Assembly (NCBI RefSeq): GCF_002078015.1
Contig: NZ_LWBP01000001.1
Span: forward strand, 124,001 to 188,000
Reading direction: 5' to 3'
From: Niastella populi
Lineage (GTDB): Bacteria > Bacteroidota > Bacteroidia > Chitinophagales > Chitinophagaceae
Length of the DNA stretch: 64,000 bases
This document shows positions 17,953 to 29,048 of the stretch, in pieces; positions within the stretch are counted from its first letter, which is position 1, and each line of letters begins with the position of its first letter. The notes under the pieces were generated by a model. The model was not told where the DNA came from. It ran no database searches and saw only the letters and a program-made list of their open reading frames with translations. A program made the translations under genes and the position numbers.

Positions 17953-20900
17953 TTATTTTTTGATACCGGTCACTACTTCATGCAACAGGTTGAGGTTTAC
18001 ACCGGGTTCGTATTTTTTTACTTCCACACCGTTCCAGTCGTCGTAAATGCCCTGGATGCCTATTTTGGCCTTGCGTAATTTTTCAAATGTTTTGGCCGAC
18101 TGTTTTATATGTTTTACTTCCATGTGCTCAAAACTTATTTTGTCGAGGTAGAACCAAACGAGTGCGGTGATGATGTCTTTTTTCATATCGCGGCTCAGGC
18201 GTTTTACGGTTGCATCTTCGGGTTTGGCGTTACTGAGCAAACGGGTGATCAGCGTATCTGTTTTTTGCGGGGTAGGGTCGGGATCGTTCAGGTATGCCTG
18301 TGCCATTACCGCCAACGGGTTGTTGTTCGATCGTTCTGTTACATCGCGGGCAACTGCCTGGTAACCGGCCATGCGGCTGTTTATAAAAAGCGTTCTGGCC
18401 GATGGCGCTGCCGTTTCTTCCCCCGGTGTTGTGCCTGCTGCTACCGGTTCTGCGGCAGCGGCCGTTTCAGCGGGCTGGGTTGTTTCCGGTTCTTCCGGCG
18501 CCGTTGTTTCATCTGGCGTTGCCGGCGGTTCTGCTGCAACTGTTTCTGCCGGGGTTTCCTCAACCAATAACGGCGAAACCTCGTCAACAGTGCCGGGTAC
18601 CCGCGTTATCACCGGCTGATCGCAGGGGGTATACCGGTATTTTTCACAAACTATTTGTTGCCAGCAGAAGGTCTCATTCACCAGGTTGGTGAACCAGTAC
18701 TGGTCTTGTTCGGGGCGGTTGCCGCTTTCACTGAAGCAGGGTTGTACCTGGGGCTGGTCACTGGCACATGGGCCGCAGTCGGTACAATCGGGCAAACATT
18801 CAAAATTTCTGCGGAATAGAAAATCGAGCAGGTCGCATACAGAGAAGTTATCACTGCAAACCTGTTTCTGCGCCAGGTGACGGCGCCAGTTTTTATATTT
18901 TCCTTCAAAACAGCAGAAATCGTGCGGCGCCAGCCATAAGATGCGCAGCAATACATGTGCAGGTGCGCTACGGTATATAATATTTTCCATCAACTGCCGG
19001 CCTTCGGGTGTGCGAAAGCGAACGGGCCATGCGGGCAGTACCACGGTGGCGATAAATGAATACGGGTCGGCGCCGGGTACAAAACAAATATCCTGTTCGG
19101 TGCTGCAGGGATCTTCGTCAGGTACTTTCCATACAAAATCGCAGTCGCGCATGCGCTCGCCGCAGCCAATTTCCCGGCGGCAATGGCAGTCGTCGTAATT
19201 GAGCGGCCGTAATAAAATATGTTCAACCACATGCAGTCCTTCGGCATTGGTTAGTTTTTTGGCGCGGCGTACGGCATCACATACGCTGTCGGGCGTTGGA
19301 TAACATTGCGGGTTGTATGCAATCAGTTCGCCGCCCGGTTTCAGGTCGTTTGGGGTTTGCTCACGGCCGGTGATACTATAGTTCAGGGCAATGCCGAATG
19401 AATTGCATTCGCAGTCGAACACCGCCTGGTAGTTTTCGAAATTCAGCAACAGGCGCATGGCATAGATCAGCGCCGCCTGCGCCTGCTGGCAACTGTCGTA
19501 ACAGCAAACCGATCTCCACGCAACGTAACAATCCGGTTCCGTTACCGGCGCCTGGTCGCCGCAACCGCAGGGCTGCAGTTCCAGCCGGTCATCGGGGCAG
19601 CTATTGAAACCGGGTATTTTTATTTCGATGCAATACGAGGTGCGGCCGGTGGCTTCATCGGTGTTTGCCACTATTGGAAAATAACAGGCGAATTGTTGCA
19701 GCCCGGTTTTCCAGTTTTCGAGGTTGTAGTTGTTGTTGTAAGATTGAAGAATGGTTTGTCCGCCGGCATCCACCAGGTATAACGTACCATCCTTTAGAAT
19801 ATAACTATTGCGGCTGTCGGTTATTTCATTGGGCAGTTGCACCAGCCAGTTACACAGGTTCTGGCCATCGGCACTGTCGAAGGTATGCCGGGCAAAGGGC
19901 TGCGCTGTATGATCGAGCAGTACAAGGGTGTTCTGTTCCCAGCGGGTGGAGTATGCCCTTGATTCAATAAACCGCTGCAGCCGGTAATACATTTCGTGCA
20001 TAACCGCGGTGCGTTTAGCGGCCGTATCGTATTTACAGGGGTGAACGATAAGGTCGGCTCCGCAGTTGAGATAAAAAGAATAACAACAATCGGTTGTGCG
20101 CAGGTAGTTATGAAAACCCAAACCCGATTGTACCGCGCAAATGAATTTTTCAATTCCTGCATTGCTCCAGGCGGCTTCTTCCGTCATAAAACGGCGGGCG
20201 CTTTCGGCCAGCACTTCGCGAATATAAATGCGCCAGGTGCGTTTGCCTTCTTTGTTGCAGTTATCACAATGAACAAACAGGTTGCCGGCATATTTCAATA
20301 AGATAAGGAAGAACTGGTAGTCTTTACGGGCCGCTTCTTCGGTAGCATAGTGCTGCAGGCTGCGCCAGGCGGTATTGCCGGCGGCGTCAACGGTGAGGCT
20401 GAAATAGTACACATAATCTGCTTCGGGATCGGTTGAGCAACTACAAGGAGGTATTACCGTTCCATCTTCGCAGGGGAACAGATCGAAAAATTGCTGCGAA
20501 CGGTATTTCACTTTTTTAATGGCATCGGTTTGCGCAACGGCATGCTGCCGCAGCCAGGCCGCCATTTTTTTACGGGCTTCATCGGCCTGCGTAAAACTGC
20601 CATAGCTTTCGGAATAGGCAGCGTATACATTGTCTTTATCAACCAACTGGTATACGTACAAACCCTGCCGGCTTATTTCATCGGGTTCTACAAACCGGTC
20701 GTACACTTCAGGGTTAGGGTTGCCCAGCATGGGCGTAATGCTTTTTTGCGTATCCAGCGCTGTCGAAACGGCGGCTACCGTGGGTGTTCCATCCGGTTGT
20801 ACCGGGGTTGCTACCACGGGCACATGGCCGTTTTTTTTGCCGGCGGTCAACAGGATGCGGTTTTCCTGGTGCCGTACCTGTAATTCGTTGGCCGACTGGT

Positions 20901-23900
20901 GCAGCAGGGTGGCCGACCGTAACGCTGCTGACGATGCGGCATATTCTTCTACGCTGGTAAAAATAAAACGGGCGTTCTCTTCAAAACCCAGGTAATAATT
21001 GAACCGCCAGCGATACGGGCTTTTATCTATGTTTACCTGGTATACCCAGTTGCGGATTATTTGATGAATATGATCTTTGGCGCGAATGGCGTCTTCGTCA
21101 GTATCGAATTCCGTTGCACAAATAGCCTGTAAAATGCCATTGCCGGTAATACCGAGCGTGAATTTCCGGTGCGGCATATTTCTGCCCACCTGGTAATTGC
21201 TTTCAATAGCGCCCAGCGCCAGCACACTGTAACAATGCGCCTGCGCTTCTTCGGTTGAATTGAACATTTCAACAGGGGTGAATTTAAAGGCATTGGTGCG
21301 GTCGAGCACTTCGTAGGTGAAATTATCGGGATGGCCTACGATGGTGTTATCTATATCTATCTTGAACGCATGTACATCGATGAACTCAACCATATTGGCC
21401 GTAACCGCAACGAGGTATAAGTTACCAGGTTGCGCGGCGTCCGCAACGGGTGTCCACCGGGTGTTGTCATCGATGCCTTCGTTTGATCGCTGTAAAGCGT
21501 TTTGCGCTTCCTGTTCAACGGTAGTAAAGTCAACGGCGGTGCGTATTACAATGCCGGTATTGTTCTGCAATTGCAGCCGGTACATGTGTTCGCTTACAAA
21601 AACATCATCCGGCCGTGGTTGCAGATCGAATGCCCTGCTGAGCGCAGCGCGCACTTCATCTGCCTCCTGTTCGGTGGGCCAGGTATAAGCTACATTGGCA
21701 AAGCTGCCATTGCCGTATTGCAATTGCAGGGTGTACAATCTCTCATGCGCCAGGTAGCGGGTTGATAAATTACCGGGGTTACCCAATGCATTGAAAACCG
21801 AACGCGCCGTTTCCTGTGCTTCGGGCCGGCTGTTGAATTTGCCGGGTAACGACATAAACGCACGGTTGGCAATGGTGATGTTCACCTGGAACAGCTCATC
21901 GTATTGCGTTACAATAAAATTGCACAGGCTGTGCGCCAGTTTGTTCTCTATGCCGCTGATATATTTAACCGATTGTTCAAACCCCGAAATGTTACCGGTG
22001 TTCCAGTTGTTCTCAAAATAATCATACGCCTTTCCGCGATCGCGGCTGATAGTATCGTAGTGCGTCAAAAAGTTTTCTTTCGCTTCTATGTTGGCCTGTG
22101 TTGCGGCCTCTTCGGTTGTATACTGTTTATACGACAATAACGCAAAATCGGTAAACTGTTCGGCAAACCGGCTTAACAGGTGATCGAGGAACGTATTGCG
22201 GCGGGTGGCATACAGGGCATCGTCCTCTACTATTTCCTGCAGGTAGCTGGCAAAGGATACCAGGTTCAACTCCAAATCAAAGCTTACGCGGTTGCTGCCG
22301 GTGATATAGGTGCGGTAATTGGCATCGAAACCGGCAATGTAGATCACGGTGCCCAGTTCTGCATCTGCTTCCGCAGTAGCAGCAAAATGTTTTTTACTCA
22401 CCAACGCAAAATCATCCTGCGAAGTGAGCAGGTAATAATGAATGGCGGGCGCGTTGCCTATATAACCGGTGGTGTACTGTTGCTGTAACAGGTCTTCTTT
22501 CAGCTGTTGCAAAATGATCTCCTGTTCGGCAAGCGAACCAACGGTGTATGGTGGTAATGCACCGGCATCGAATGTGGTATCGGGATGAGCGGCGATCCAT
22601 TGCAACAGGTCGTTTTTTGCAACGGGATATACCAGCGTGCTTCCCTGGGTGCCTGCGGCCAGTGCATCGCTATCGGTGGCCGGCATCCGCAACAGTTTGG
22701 CAAGATCTGGCACCGAATTGAGCGAATTGAGAAAATACGTATGCCGTTCATTGTCACCGGGGGCCGATAAGGCAAACAGCGAACGGATATTCGTTAACTG
22801 CGTCAGGTAATTCGCCAACAGCTGATCAAAGAACAGGAGGTAACCTTTCAGCTGCAGGGCCTGCGCTTTCCTGGTTGCCGGCGCCGAGTCGGGCAACCCG
22901 CCTTCGCCTATGCCATATACCCGCGGGAAATCGTTTTGAATGGAATAATAATCGCTGAGGTCGCTGCGATAGATGCCGCCGGGTATGGCGCTGTCGAGGT
23001 TGGGAAGTGCTTCTGTATATAATATTTTACCGGTGTTGCTGAAATTGATGTTCAGCAATCCCTGGTATTTGGCGGTATCGACGGTAACGGGCCGGCCATT
23101 TTTCGAGAACTGAAAACCTGAGCAGCCGATGGTGAAATCCGGTACATAATTCTTTGGCAGTTTGAACTTCCAGCCGGTTGGGTTCACCGGCGCGCCATTA
23201 CAGGTGCGCAGTTGCAGGTTCTTTACTTTTCGAATGCCGGGCACCTGCAGTATTACATTGAACACATCGGAAAGGTGGATCTCTTTTTTCAGTTCTATCT
23301 GTTCAAACTCGCCGGTATCTACGAAGCCATGGCTTTCGGTAACGTTGTAAGGGCGGCCCGCAAAGATGGCTTCAACAGGCAATTGCCTGTCGAGCAACTG
23401 GGGCAGGGTATAAAATCGCGGGGCAGGTGAAAAGAAGGCGCGTAATGCCTGCGCAACTGCCAGGTAAACTTTATCGGCATCGGCGTCGGATTCCAGTTCA
23501 AGATCGGCGCAAACACCCATTTCGAGTTTACACAGGACGTAGATGTCGACAAAATCTTCGCAGAGGTTACGATGCGCCATCAGCGCTTTTTTCACGCGGC
23601 AGGTTATATCGTTTATGTAGGCTGCTTTTTGGGCAGCGGTGGTAAAATCTTTATCGGGATTTTTTTCGGTTTCAATATATACGTGGTATAACCCGTTCAG
23701 GTATTCGGTGCACGCGCTACGGGCTGCACCGGGAACGGTGCCGGGTATGGGGTCCGGTGCCGGCTGGTTGGAGTTGCGGCACCAGTCTTTTTGATCGGTG
23801 GCCACTTCAAGCCAGGCATTCTTCACGCCATCGATATCAACCAGCAGTTTACGGTAATCGGTTATGGTGAGCGGGTTGCAGCCCAGTATTTGTGCAGCGG

Positions 23901-24177
23901 TGAAAAAATTATTGTCGCTGCCGGTATCGCCGGGCGCGCGTGATAAAATATCCTCTACCGGCAAATTGGTGCGGTAACCCAGGTCGAGCAGGGCATAACA
24001 CAATGCTTCGAGTATGGTTATACCGGGGTCGTGCACGTTATGATCTGTCCATATTTTCCCGCTCAGTTTACCCAGGTAGGCAATGCCTTCGCTGCGCAGT
24101 TCGTCAAAGTTGAGGTACCCGGGGAAACCGGAGTTGTTCTTGCTGATCACTTTTGTATTTAATAGTTCGTCTGCCAT
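17953..24177 (-). CDS. Afp12-like baseplate wedge protein, extended and cysteine-rich
   Basis: 2074 aa. The N terminus (GKIWTDHNVHDPGITILEALCYALLDLGYRT, with the central block around residues 40-70) is the characteristic start of Afp12/gp6-type wedge proteins. Residues about 100-500 hold the conserved baseplate core with the KNAWLEV region. The C-terminal half has many Cys pairs (PCGCG, CCYDSCQQ, CLPDCTDCGPC), unusual for this family. Around residues 1860-1925 a low-complexity Pro/Ala/Glu/Thr linker precedes a final helical block of about 145 residues rich in Lys. Afp12 and Afp11 form the wedges around the spike hub. It follows Afp11 by 22 bases. The extension may add an outer cage or docking surface; that is inference. 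Confidence 0.85.
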   Translation of the reverse strand: MADELLNTKVISKNNSGFPGYLNFDELRSEGIAYLGKLSGKIWTDHNVHDPGITILEALCYALLDLGYRTNLPVEDILSRAPGDTGSDNNFFTAAQILGCNPLTITDYRKLLVDIDGVKNAWLEVATDQKDWCRNSNQPAPDPIPGTVPGAARSACTEYLNGLYHVYIETEKNPDKDFTTAAQKAAYINDITCRVKKALMAHRNLCEDFVDIYVLCKLEMGVCADLELESDADADKVYLAVAQALRAFFSPAPRFYTLPQLLDRQLPVEAIFAGRPYNVTESHGFVDTGEFEQIELKKEIHLSDVFNVILQVPGIRKVKNLQLRTCNGAPVNPTGWKFKLPKNYVPDFTIGCSGFQFSKNGRPVTVDTAKYQGLLNINFSNTGKILYTEALPNLDSAIPGGIYRSDLSDYYSIQNDFPRVYGIGEGGLPDSAPATRKAQALQLKGYLLFFDQLLANYLTQLTNIRSLFALSAPGDNERHTYFLNSLNSVPDLAKLLRMPATDSDALAAGTQGSTLVYPVAKNDLLQWIAAHPDTTFDAGALPPYTVGSLAEQEIILQQLKEDLLQQQYTTGYIGNAPAIHYYLLTSQDDFALVSKKHFAATAEADAELGTVIYIAGFDANYRTYITGSNRVSFDLELNLVSFASYLQEIVEDDALYATRRNTFLDHLLSRFAEQFTDFALLSYKQYTTEEAATQANIEAKENFLTHYDTISRDRGKAYDYFENNWNTGNISGFEQSVKYISGIENKLAHSLCNFIVTQYDELFQVNITIANRAFMSLPGKFNSRPEAQETARSVFNALGNPGNLSTRYLAHERLYTLQLQYGNGSFANVAYTWPTEQEADEVRAALSRAFDLQPRPDDVFVSEHMYRLQLQNNTGIVIRTAVDFTTVEQEAQNALQRSNEGIDDNTRWTPVADAAQPGNLYLVAVTANMVEFIDVHAFKIDIDNTIVGHPDNFTYEVLDRTNAFKFTPVEMFNSTEEAQAHCYSVLALGAIESNYQVGRNMPHRKFTLGITGNGILQAICATEFDTDEDAIRAKDHIHQIIRNWVYQVNIDKSPYRWRFNYYLGFEENARFIFTSVEEYAASSAALRSATLLHQSANELQVRHQENRILLTAGKKNGHVPVVATPVQPDGTPTVAAVSTALDTQKSITPMLGNPNPEVYDRFVEPDEISRQGLYVYQLVDKDNVYAAYSESYGSFTQADEARKKMAAWLRQHAVAQTDAIKKVKYRSQQFFDLFPCEDGTVIPPCSCSTDPEADYVYYFSLTVDAAGNTAWRSLQHYATEEAARKDYQFFLILLKYAGNLFVHCDNCNKEGKRTWRIYIREVLAESARRFMTEEAAWSNAGIEKFICAVQSGLGFHNYLRTTDCCYSFYLNCGADLIVHPCKYDTAAKRTAVMHEMYYRLQRFIESRAYSTRWEQNTLVLLDHTAQPFARHTFDSADGQNLCNWLVQLPNEITDSRNSYILKDGTLYLVDAGGQTILQSYNNNYNLENWKTGLQQFACYFPIVANTDEATGRTSYCIEIKIPGFNSCPDDRLELQPCGCGDQAPVTEPDCYVAWRSVCCYDSCQQAQAALIYAMRLLLNFENYQAVFDCECNSFGIALNYSITGREQTPNDLKPGGELIAYNPQCYPTPDSVCDAVRRAKKLTNAEGLHVVEHILLRPLNYDDCHCRREIGCGERMRDCDFVWKVPDEDPCSTEQDICFVPGADPYSFIATVVLPAWPVRFRTPEGRQLMENIIYRSAPAHVLLRILWLAPHDFCCFEGKYKNWRRHLAQKQVCSDNFSVCDLLDFLFRRNFECLPDCTDCGPCASDQPQVQPCFSESGNRPEQDQYWFTNLVNETFCWQQIVCEKYRYTPCDQPVITRVPGTVDEVSPLLVEETPAETVAAEPPATPDETTAPEEPETTQPAETAAAAEPVAAGTTPGEETAAPSARTLFINSRMAGYQAVARDVTERSNNNPLAVMAQAYLNDPDPTPQKTDTLITRLLSNAKPEDATVKRLSRDMKKDIITALVWFYLDKISFEHMEVKHIKQSAKTFEKLRKAKIGIQGIYDDWNGVEVKKYEPGVNLNLLHEVVTGIKK

Positions 24178-24199
24178 AACCGGATTGCCATTTTCAATA

Positions 24200-27100
24200 T
24201 TATTTGCATATGGTATTTATCTTCATCGGCTGGTTATCGCATGCCAGTTGCGGATGCCAGGTTTCACAATCCTGTTGCTGAATACATACATCGATTTCGC
24301 CGGCGATCAGGATCGACCGCGGGGTAACGGGGCAAACGGCTGCCTGGTCGATGGGCGCTGCATTGGTTTCATCGTCCTCATGCCGCATTCTCAGCTCGAT
24401 GATATAGTCTACATAATCGCGCGACTCCAGGAAGCGGATAATATCCGACCGGTTGATGCATTGGCCAAACGTGAGTTTGTCGTATACACCCACGGCCCAG
24501 GGAGCCAGGAATTCGCGCAGGTCTCCCTGCAGTTTTTCTTTATAAAAATGCTCGTCCTTACCGAGGTATAATTTCACCCGCAAACAGAACTGCACTTTTT
24601 CATAACGGGGGTTCATTACCCGTAACCGCACAAAGGGCGCCGTTTTTTTCGCTATGTATTGTTGTATCGATTCCAGCATGCTTACCGGCACGCGTGGCTC
24701 GAATTGCTGCATGGCCTTAAGCTTGTTCATATCGGGTATTACTGCCAGCAGCACGTAGCCGGGCGCTACCGGGTGATCGTTCCTGTACTTATGCGCATCG
24801 AGCGCAAAACTGTGGTTGATGCATTTGGCTTTGAACACCTGTGGAAAGGCATCGAGCACCAGCCGTTCATAATCGAATTTTTGAATGGCCCTTCCTTTAT
24901 GGCGTAACAGTTCGCTTACGCGTACATAGTATTGCCCCGTTTCTTCGGGTACCCGGCCGCCAAAGGTTTCGTAAGGCTGCGTAATTTTTTTAACGGCGGT
25001 ATCGGCCACTTTCAGTTTTGTAAGCGAAGCGGCGGGCAGCGTTTCATCGAGCCGCTGTTTGTCGTTGGCTTCGTCATTGGTAAAGGTGGCCCTTACCGCC
25101 TGTGTAAAGATGCCGATGGTTTCGGCCACCGAGCGGCTGTTGATGGGGATGGCCGCTTTTATCCAGTGCAGGCCTTTGGGCAATACGGTGTTCTCATTGG
25201 TCATATTGCCGGGAAGCGCGAACCGGATAATACCCGAGGTGGTCAATCCTTCCGTAGCATCTTCCAGCACTTCAAAACCGGTGCGCAGCAGTTTCCAGGT
25301 ATTGTTCTCGAGATAATACCATTGGATGTCTTCTTTCTGCGATTCTGAATCGGCGGTGGCTTCGGCCAGCTGGAACAGTATGTTCAGGTTGCTGCCGGGT
25401 TGCAGGTCCTTCAGGCCGAGGTATAAATTGCCTTCATCGCAGAAGGTTGGAAACAGGGAAGGCCGCGTTTCCAGTTCTTCGGCTTTGTAGGTGCCGGTGT
25501 ATGGATATAAATGAATAAGATCGATATCGGTAATAGCGGCGGTGGCTTTGTAATCGATAGACATTTCTTTGATCACCGGCGTCCAGGGTTCGTTGGGGAT
25601 CACCACTGTTTTCTCGCCAAAACTTCCTGAAAAGAAATCGCCGAGGTCGATATCGTCGAGAATATCGTTGAACTTACCCCTGATGATGCCTTTCAGGTCA
25701 TCGGCCACCCCGGTGAGGTCGGTGTTCAGTAATGTGAACAAGCTGGTAAAGAAAGCTCTTACTTCTGCATTTACATTGTCCTGCTCCGATGCGGTAAGAT
25801 CGCCGGTCTCGAAATCATTATTGAACAGATCGGTGATGGAGAGCGATGCAATGCCTGCAATATTGTCAAGCACCGTTTTACAATCGGCAATTACATTGTT
25901 CAGGAAGGGTACGTTCACCCCTTCGTCGATCTTGCTTTCCACTACGCTGATGAGGTCGAGTAAAACGTCTTCTATGGCGGAGTTCACCACCTGGCCGGCC
26001 ACCTGTATTACACGCGGACCAATATTGCCGAAGAAGATAGAAATATCGAAAACCGATGGAATGGCGTTCTCGTCGTCATACACGGCCCCGTTAATAAGGT
26101 CGGGGTAACGGCCAAAGGCCATCATTTGCCGGGCAAGCACATACGAATAGTTCTTGTGCAGGAAATCCTGGTTCTGCAGGTTGATCCGCAGGAAATTATT
26201 TCTCGAGTTCACGCCAAAAGGGCTTAGCGGTTCACCCGTGATGTTGAACGCCTGGGTAACATCGAATTGCGGCGCCGATGCCAGCGCAGCATCATGAAAC
26301 AGCCTTATCGTTTGATCGAACGGGGGAATGGCGCTGGAGGGATCATCAGGATCTTCCAGTACTACCGGATGGCATGTTACCGATGAAATGCCCTGTTCAA
26401 ACAATTGCCGGTTATTGTCTTTGGTAAACTCATTCAATACGGTTGTGGTGAATGGCGTACCTGTTTTTTCTTTTATCCAGTTGCCGTTTTCGAGCAGCGC
26501 GAGGTTCATTTGAAAATCGCACTCATTCAGTCCGTAGATCGATTTGTCATTGTTCGCTGGGTCTTCACAATTATGATAATTTTCCCTTACGAGATATCCT
26601 TTATAATGTTTGTTGAAATCGGTTGGTTTGTCTTTCCAGTTGATGTTCACAAACACCTCATTCCATTTTTTACCAAACACTTCCTGGCTGCCGATATAGA
26701 AATTCGGGCCAACCAGGTTGAGTTTGGGAACGGGGTTCGGTACGGGAACGGGTGGTGGATTGGTAACGTCGAAATCGATCACTACGGGCCGGGTGCCAAA
26801 CGGATATACCGGCGCGTTTACGTTCTGTAAACTTTCATCGTTCTGTACAATAAAGTTTTTCAGTCCGCATACCGTTGTTTCTATCTTCGACAGGTTGTCG
26901 CCGGCAACGATCACATTCCTGAAGAAATGGTACAGCGATACCGGTTGTTCCCGCTCTTCAGGTTTTCTTTCGCAGCATTGTTCTTTTATTGCGGTGGCCG
27001 TAATGGTTTCGAACAGTTTTATTTTATCATCCAGTTCAACCTTTACCACAGGCAGGGTAGTGCTTAGTTCTTCTTTCAGGTTTGCTGCATTATAAAACGT

Positions 27101-29029
27101 AACTGCTTTCTGATGGGCCTGCAGTTCGGCGGTTATGGTAAGGGTGAAGGGTTTATCTGAACCTGATGGCGCCATGGCGCCGGGCGCCATTGTGATCACC
27201 GGTGGCGTTTCGGGCATTATCCATTCTTTTTCACCACTGAACGAAACGGTTAATGCTTTGCGTGGCTGCAGGAATTCAGCGAGGATCATTCTTTCCGCTT
27301 CATTGAATTTGCTTTCAAACTGCGTTTTAGTAATGGTGGTCTCGAATATTTTTTCTTCCCGGGCGCAATAACAGATATCCGTATCGAGCCGGTCGCTGGC
27401 ATCCCTGCGTTCGGCTTCCGATTTTATATAACGGATGGTGAGCAGTTTGTTCAACCGGTCGTTCAGGTCTTTGCAGATGCCTTTTTTTACAATGGCCGCC
27501 AGTATGGTCCTGTTGAGATAATAGAACGACTGGCCCAGCAGGGCCCTTATGTCATTGTACAGCGTATCGGCCGGCACAAGGCTGTTATACGAGCCGCTGC
27601 TGGCTGTGCCGCCCCCTGTTGTTGAACCGGGATCGCAACAGGAATTGGAAACGCCCGTTACCGGTTGCAGCCCGCTGCAATAATTGTTCTTTAGCAAACA
27701 GCTTAGGGTGATGGTCACTTTACGGGTGCCTTCATTCAACAGCAATACGGGCGATGCCAGTATAAATGCAATACGGGCATTGGGGTAGGGGTGAATGAAC
27801 TTATTTTCAGGATCGGTGTATTTGCTGTAGCGGGCGCCGGGTGTTGGCCAGCTGTTCGGTTCCTCTTTAAATTCTTTATCGATGCCATTGGCTTTACGGG
27901 CATCGGGCGCCATGTAAACACCTTCGAGCCAGGTGGTGGTTGAAATGGTGTTGTTGTTCAGGAACAGGGTTCGTATATCGCTTACCTGTGCTTTATTCAC
28001 TACAATTTCCTGGTCGGTGGCAAATAGTATTTCCTGTTTGTTAAGGTCTTTGCCATCTTTCAACTGCAGGCCTTTTTGCAGCAGGTAAGCGTTCAGCTGG
28101 TTCTGTATTTCAAAAACAATATGCGCTTTGTCGGGCACAGCCTGCTGTGGCTGCAGCTTCAATACTTTTTTATAGAAGAAGTCGAGGTGTTTTTTCGAAA
28201 AGCTGTTCAGGTCGGTTTGCAGGTGGGTGAATAATTTCAGGAAGGAGAACAGCAGTGCGAGGTGCGGGTGGTGTTTCTCCTGCAGGTCGTCCTGTAAGGG
28301 CAGCAAACTTTGTTGCAGGCTTTGTTCAGCACTGCCCGAGATAATGCGAATGGCATCTAAAAAGGCAGGTACCAGCTGTTCTATATCTTTATACAGCGCC
28401 AGTAATCTTTTTCTTTTGGTTTTTCCCTTTGCGCCGAATGCTTCGCTGGTAAAATTGGCATATGCATCGGTAATGTCGAGCTCCCAGGTTTCGTTATCGA
28501 GCAGTTGGTTGAAGGTTTGGGGCTTTACGCAATACCATTTAACGGCGGCATTGTTGTACAGCATGAATTGCCGTACGGTATCGGTGAGTGTGTTTTTGAT
28601 TAGGCTGCCCAGCGTTACTTTTACTGGCAGGGTAGCATCGGGTAGTTTTAACTGCCACTCGTTTATTTTGTCGATCAGTTGATTGTTTACATAGTTCAAC
28701 AACAGTTGCAAACCAGCTTTCGATGGTTTTTTTACAAATGCTTTTTTGAACGCGGCCAGTTTGTTTTCGTTGGCGGTTCTGTTGTAGCGAATGATGGAGG
28801 CAATGATAAATGGCGCGCTGCTGCGAAAGAACGGCTGCCAGTCTTTTATATTAAGTTGGGTGTCGTAGTAGTTGATGTGTTGTGAGAGCTGTACGAAATA
28901 GTCGAGCAGGTCGGCCAGGGTGCGGCCGTCGATAGCGGCTTCGCCCTGCAGCAGTTCGTGCATTACCCGCTGCTGCTGACTAACGCCGGGGTCGTTTTGA
29001 AAGGGATGTTTCAGGGACTGGCAATTCAT
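24200..29029 (-). CDS. Afp11-like baseplate wedge protein (baseplate J/gp47-related C terminus)
   Basis: 1609 aa. The N-terminal region (LLDYFVQLSQHINYYD near residue 45) is typical of large Bacteroidota Afp11 homologues. The middle is long and beta-rich, with a Ser/Gly-rich loop near residue 475. The last 250 residues carry the baseplate J-like module: RVSELLRHKGRAIQKFDYERLVL, then GYVLLAVIPD, and the closing LAPWAVGVYDKLTFGQCINRSDI, which matches the common phage gp47 ending PW-x-x-[GD]-x-x-f-G-x-x-I. It partners with the Afp12-like product encoded next. It starts 19 bases after the gp25 gene. Nothing looks truncated. Confidence 0.87.
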   Translation of the reverse strand: MNCQSLKHPFQNDPGVSQQQRVMHELLQGEAAIDGRTLADLLDYFVQLSQHINYYDTQLNIKDWQPFFRSSAPFIIASIIRYNRTANENKLAAFKKAFVKKPSKAGLQLLLNYVNNQLIDKINEWQLKLPDATLPVKVTLGSLIKNTLTDTVRQFMLYNNAAVKWYCVKPQTFNQLLDNETWELDITDAYANFTSEAFGAKGKTKRKRLLALYKDIEQLVPAFLDAIRIISGSAEQSLQQSLLPLQDDLQEKHHPHLALLFSFLKLFTHLQTDLNSFSKKHLDFFYKKVLKLQPQQAVPDKAHIVFEIQNQLNAYLLQKGLQLKDGKDLNKQEILFATDQEIVVNKAQVSDIRTLFLNNNTISTTTWLEGVYMAPDARKANGIDKEFKEEPNSWPTPGARYSKYTDPENKFIHPYPNARIAFILASPVLLLNEGTRKVTITLSCLLKNNYCSGLQPVTGVSNSCCDPGSTTGGGTASSGSYNSLVPADTLYNDIRALLGQSFYYLNRTILAAIVKKGICKDLNDRLNKLLTIRYIKSEAERRDASDRLDTDICYCAREEKIFETTITKTQFESKFNEAERMILAEFLQPRKALTVSFSGEKEWIMPETPPVITMAPGAMAPSGSDKPFTLTITAELQAHQKAVTFYNAANLKEELSTTLPVVKVELDDKIKLFETITATAIKEQCCERKPEEREQPVSLYHFFRNVIVAGDNLSKIETTVCGLKNFIVQNDESLQNVNAPVYPFGTRPVVIDFDVTNPPPVPVPNPVPKLNLVGPNFYIGSQEVFGKKWNEVFVNINWKDKPTDFNKHYKGYLVRENYHNCEDPANNDKSIYGLNECDFQMNLALLENGNWIKEKTGTPFTTTVLNEFTKDNNRQLFEQGISSVTCHPVVLEDPDDPSSAIPPFDQTIRLFHDAALASAPQFDVTQAFNITGEPLSPFGVNSRNNFLRINLQNQDFLHKNYSYVLARQMMAFGRYPDLINGAVYDDENAIPSVFDISIFFGNIGPRVIQVAGQVVNSAIEDVLLDLISVVESKIDEGVNVPFLNNVIADCKTVLDNIAGIASLSITDLFNNDFETGDLTASEQDNVNAEVRAFFTSLFTLLNTDLTGVADDLKGIIRGKFNDILDDIDLGDFFSGSFGEKTVVIPNEPWTPVIKEMSIDYKATAAITDIDLIHLYPYTGTYKAEELETRPSLFPTFCDEGNLYLGLKDLQPGSNLNILFQLAEATADSESQKEDIQWYYLENNTWKLLRTGFEVLEDATEGLTTSGIIRFALPGNMTNENTVLPKGLHWIKAAIPINSRSVAETIGIFTQAVRATFTNDEANDKQRLDETLPAASLTKLKVADTAVKKITQPYETFGGRVPEETGQYYVRVSELLRHKGRAIQKFDYERLVLDAFPQVFKAKCINHSFALDAHKYRNDHPVAPGYVLLAVIPDMNKLKAMQQFEPRVPVSMLESIQQYIAKKTAPFVRLRVMNPRYEKVQFCLRVKLYLGKDEHFYKEKLQGDLREFLAPWAVGVYDKLTFGQCINRSDIIRFLESRDYVDYIIELRMRHEDDETNAAPIDQAAVCPVTPRSILIAGEIDVCIQQQDCETWHPQLACDNQPMKINTICK

Positions 29030-29048
29030 TGTTGACGAGTTAACGAGT

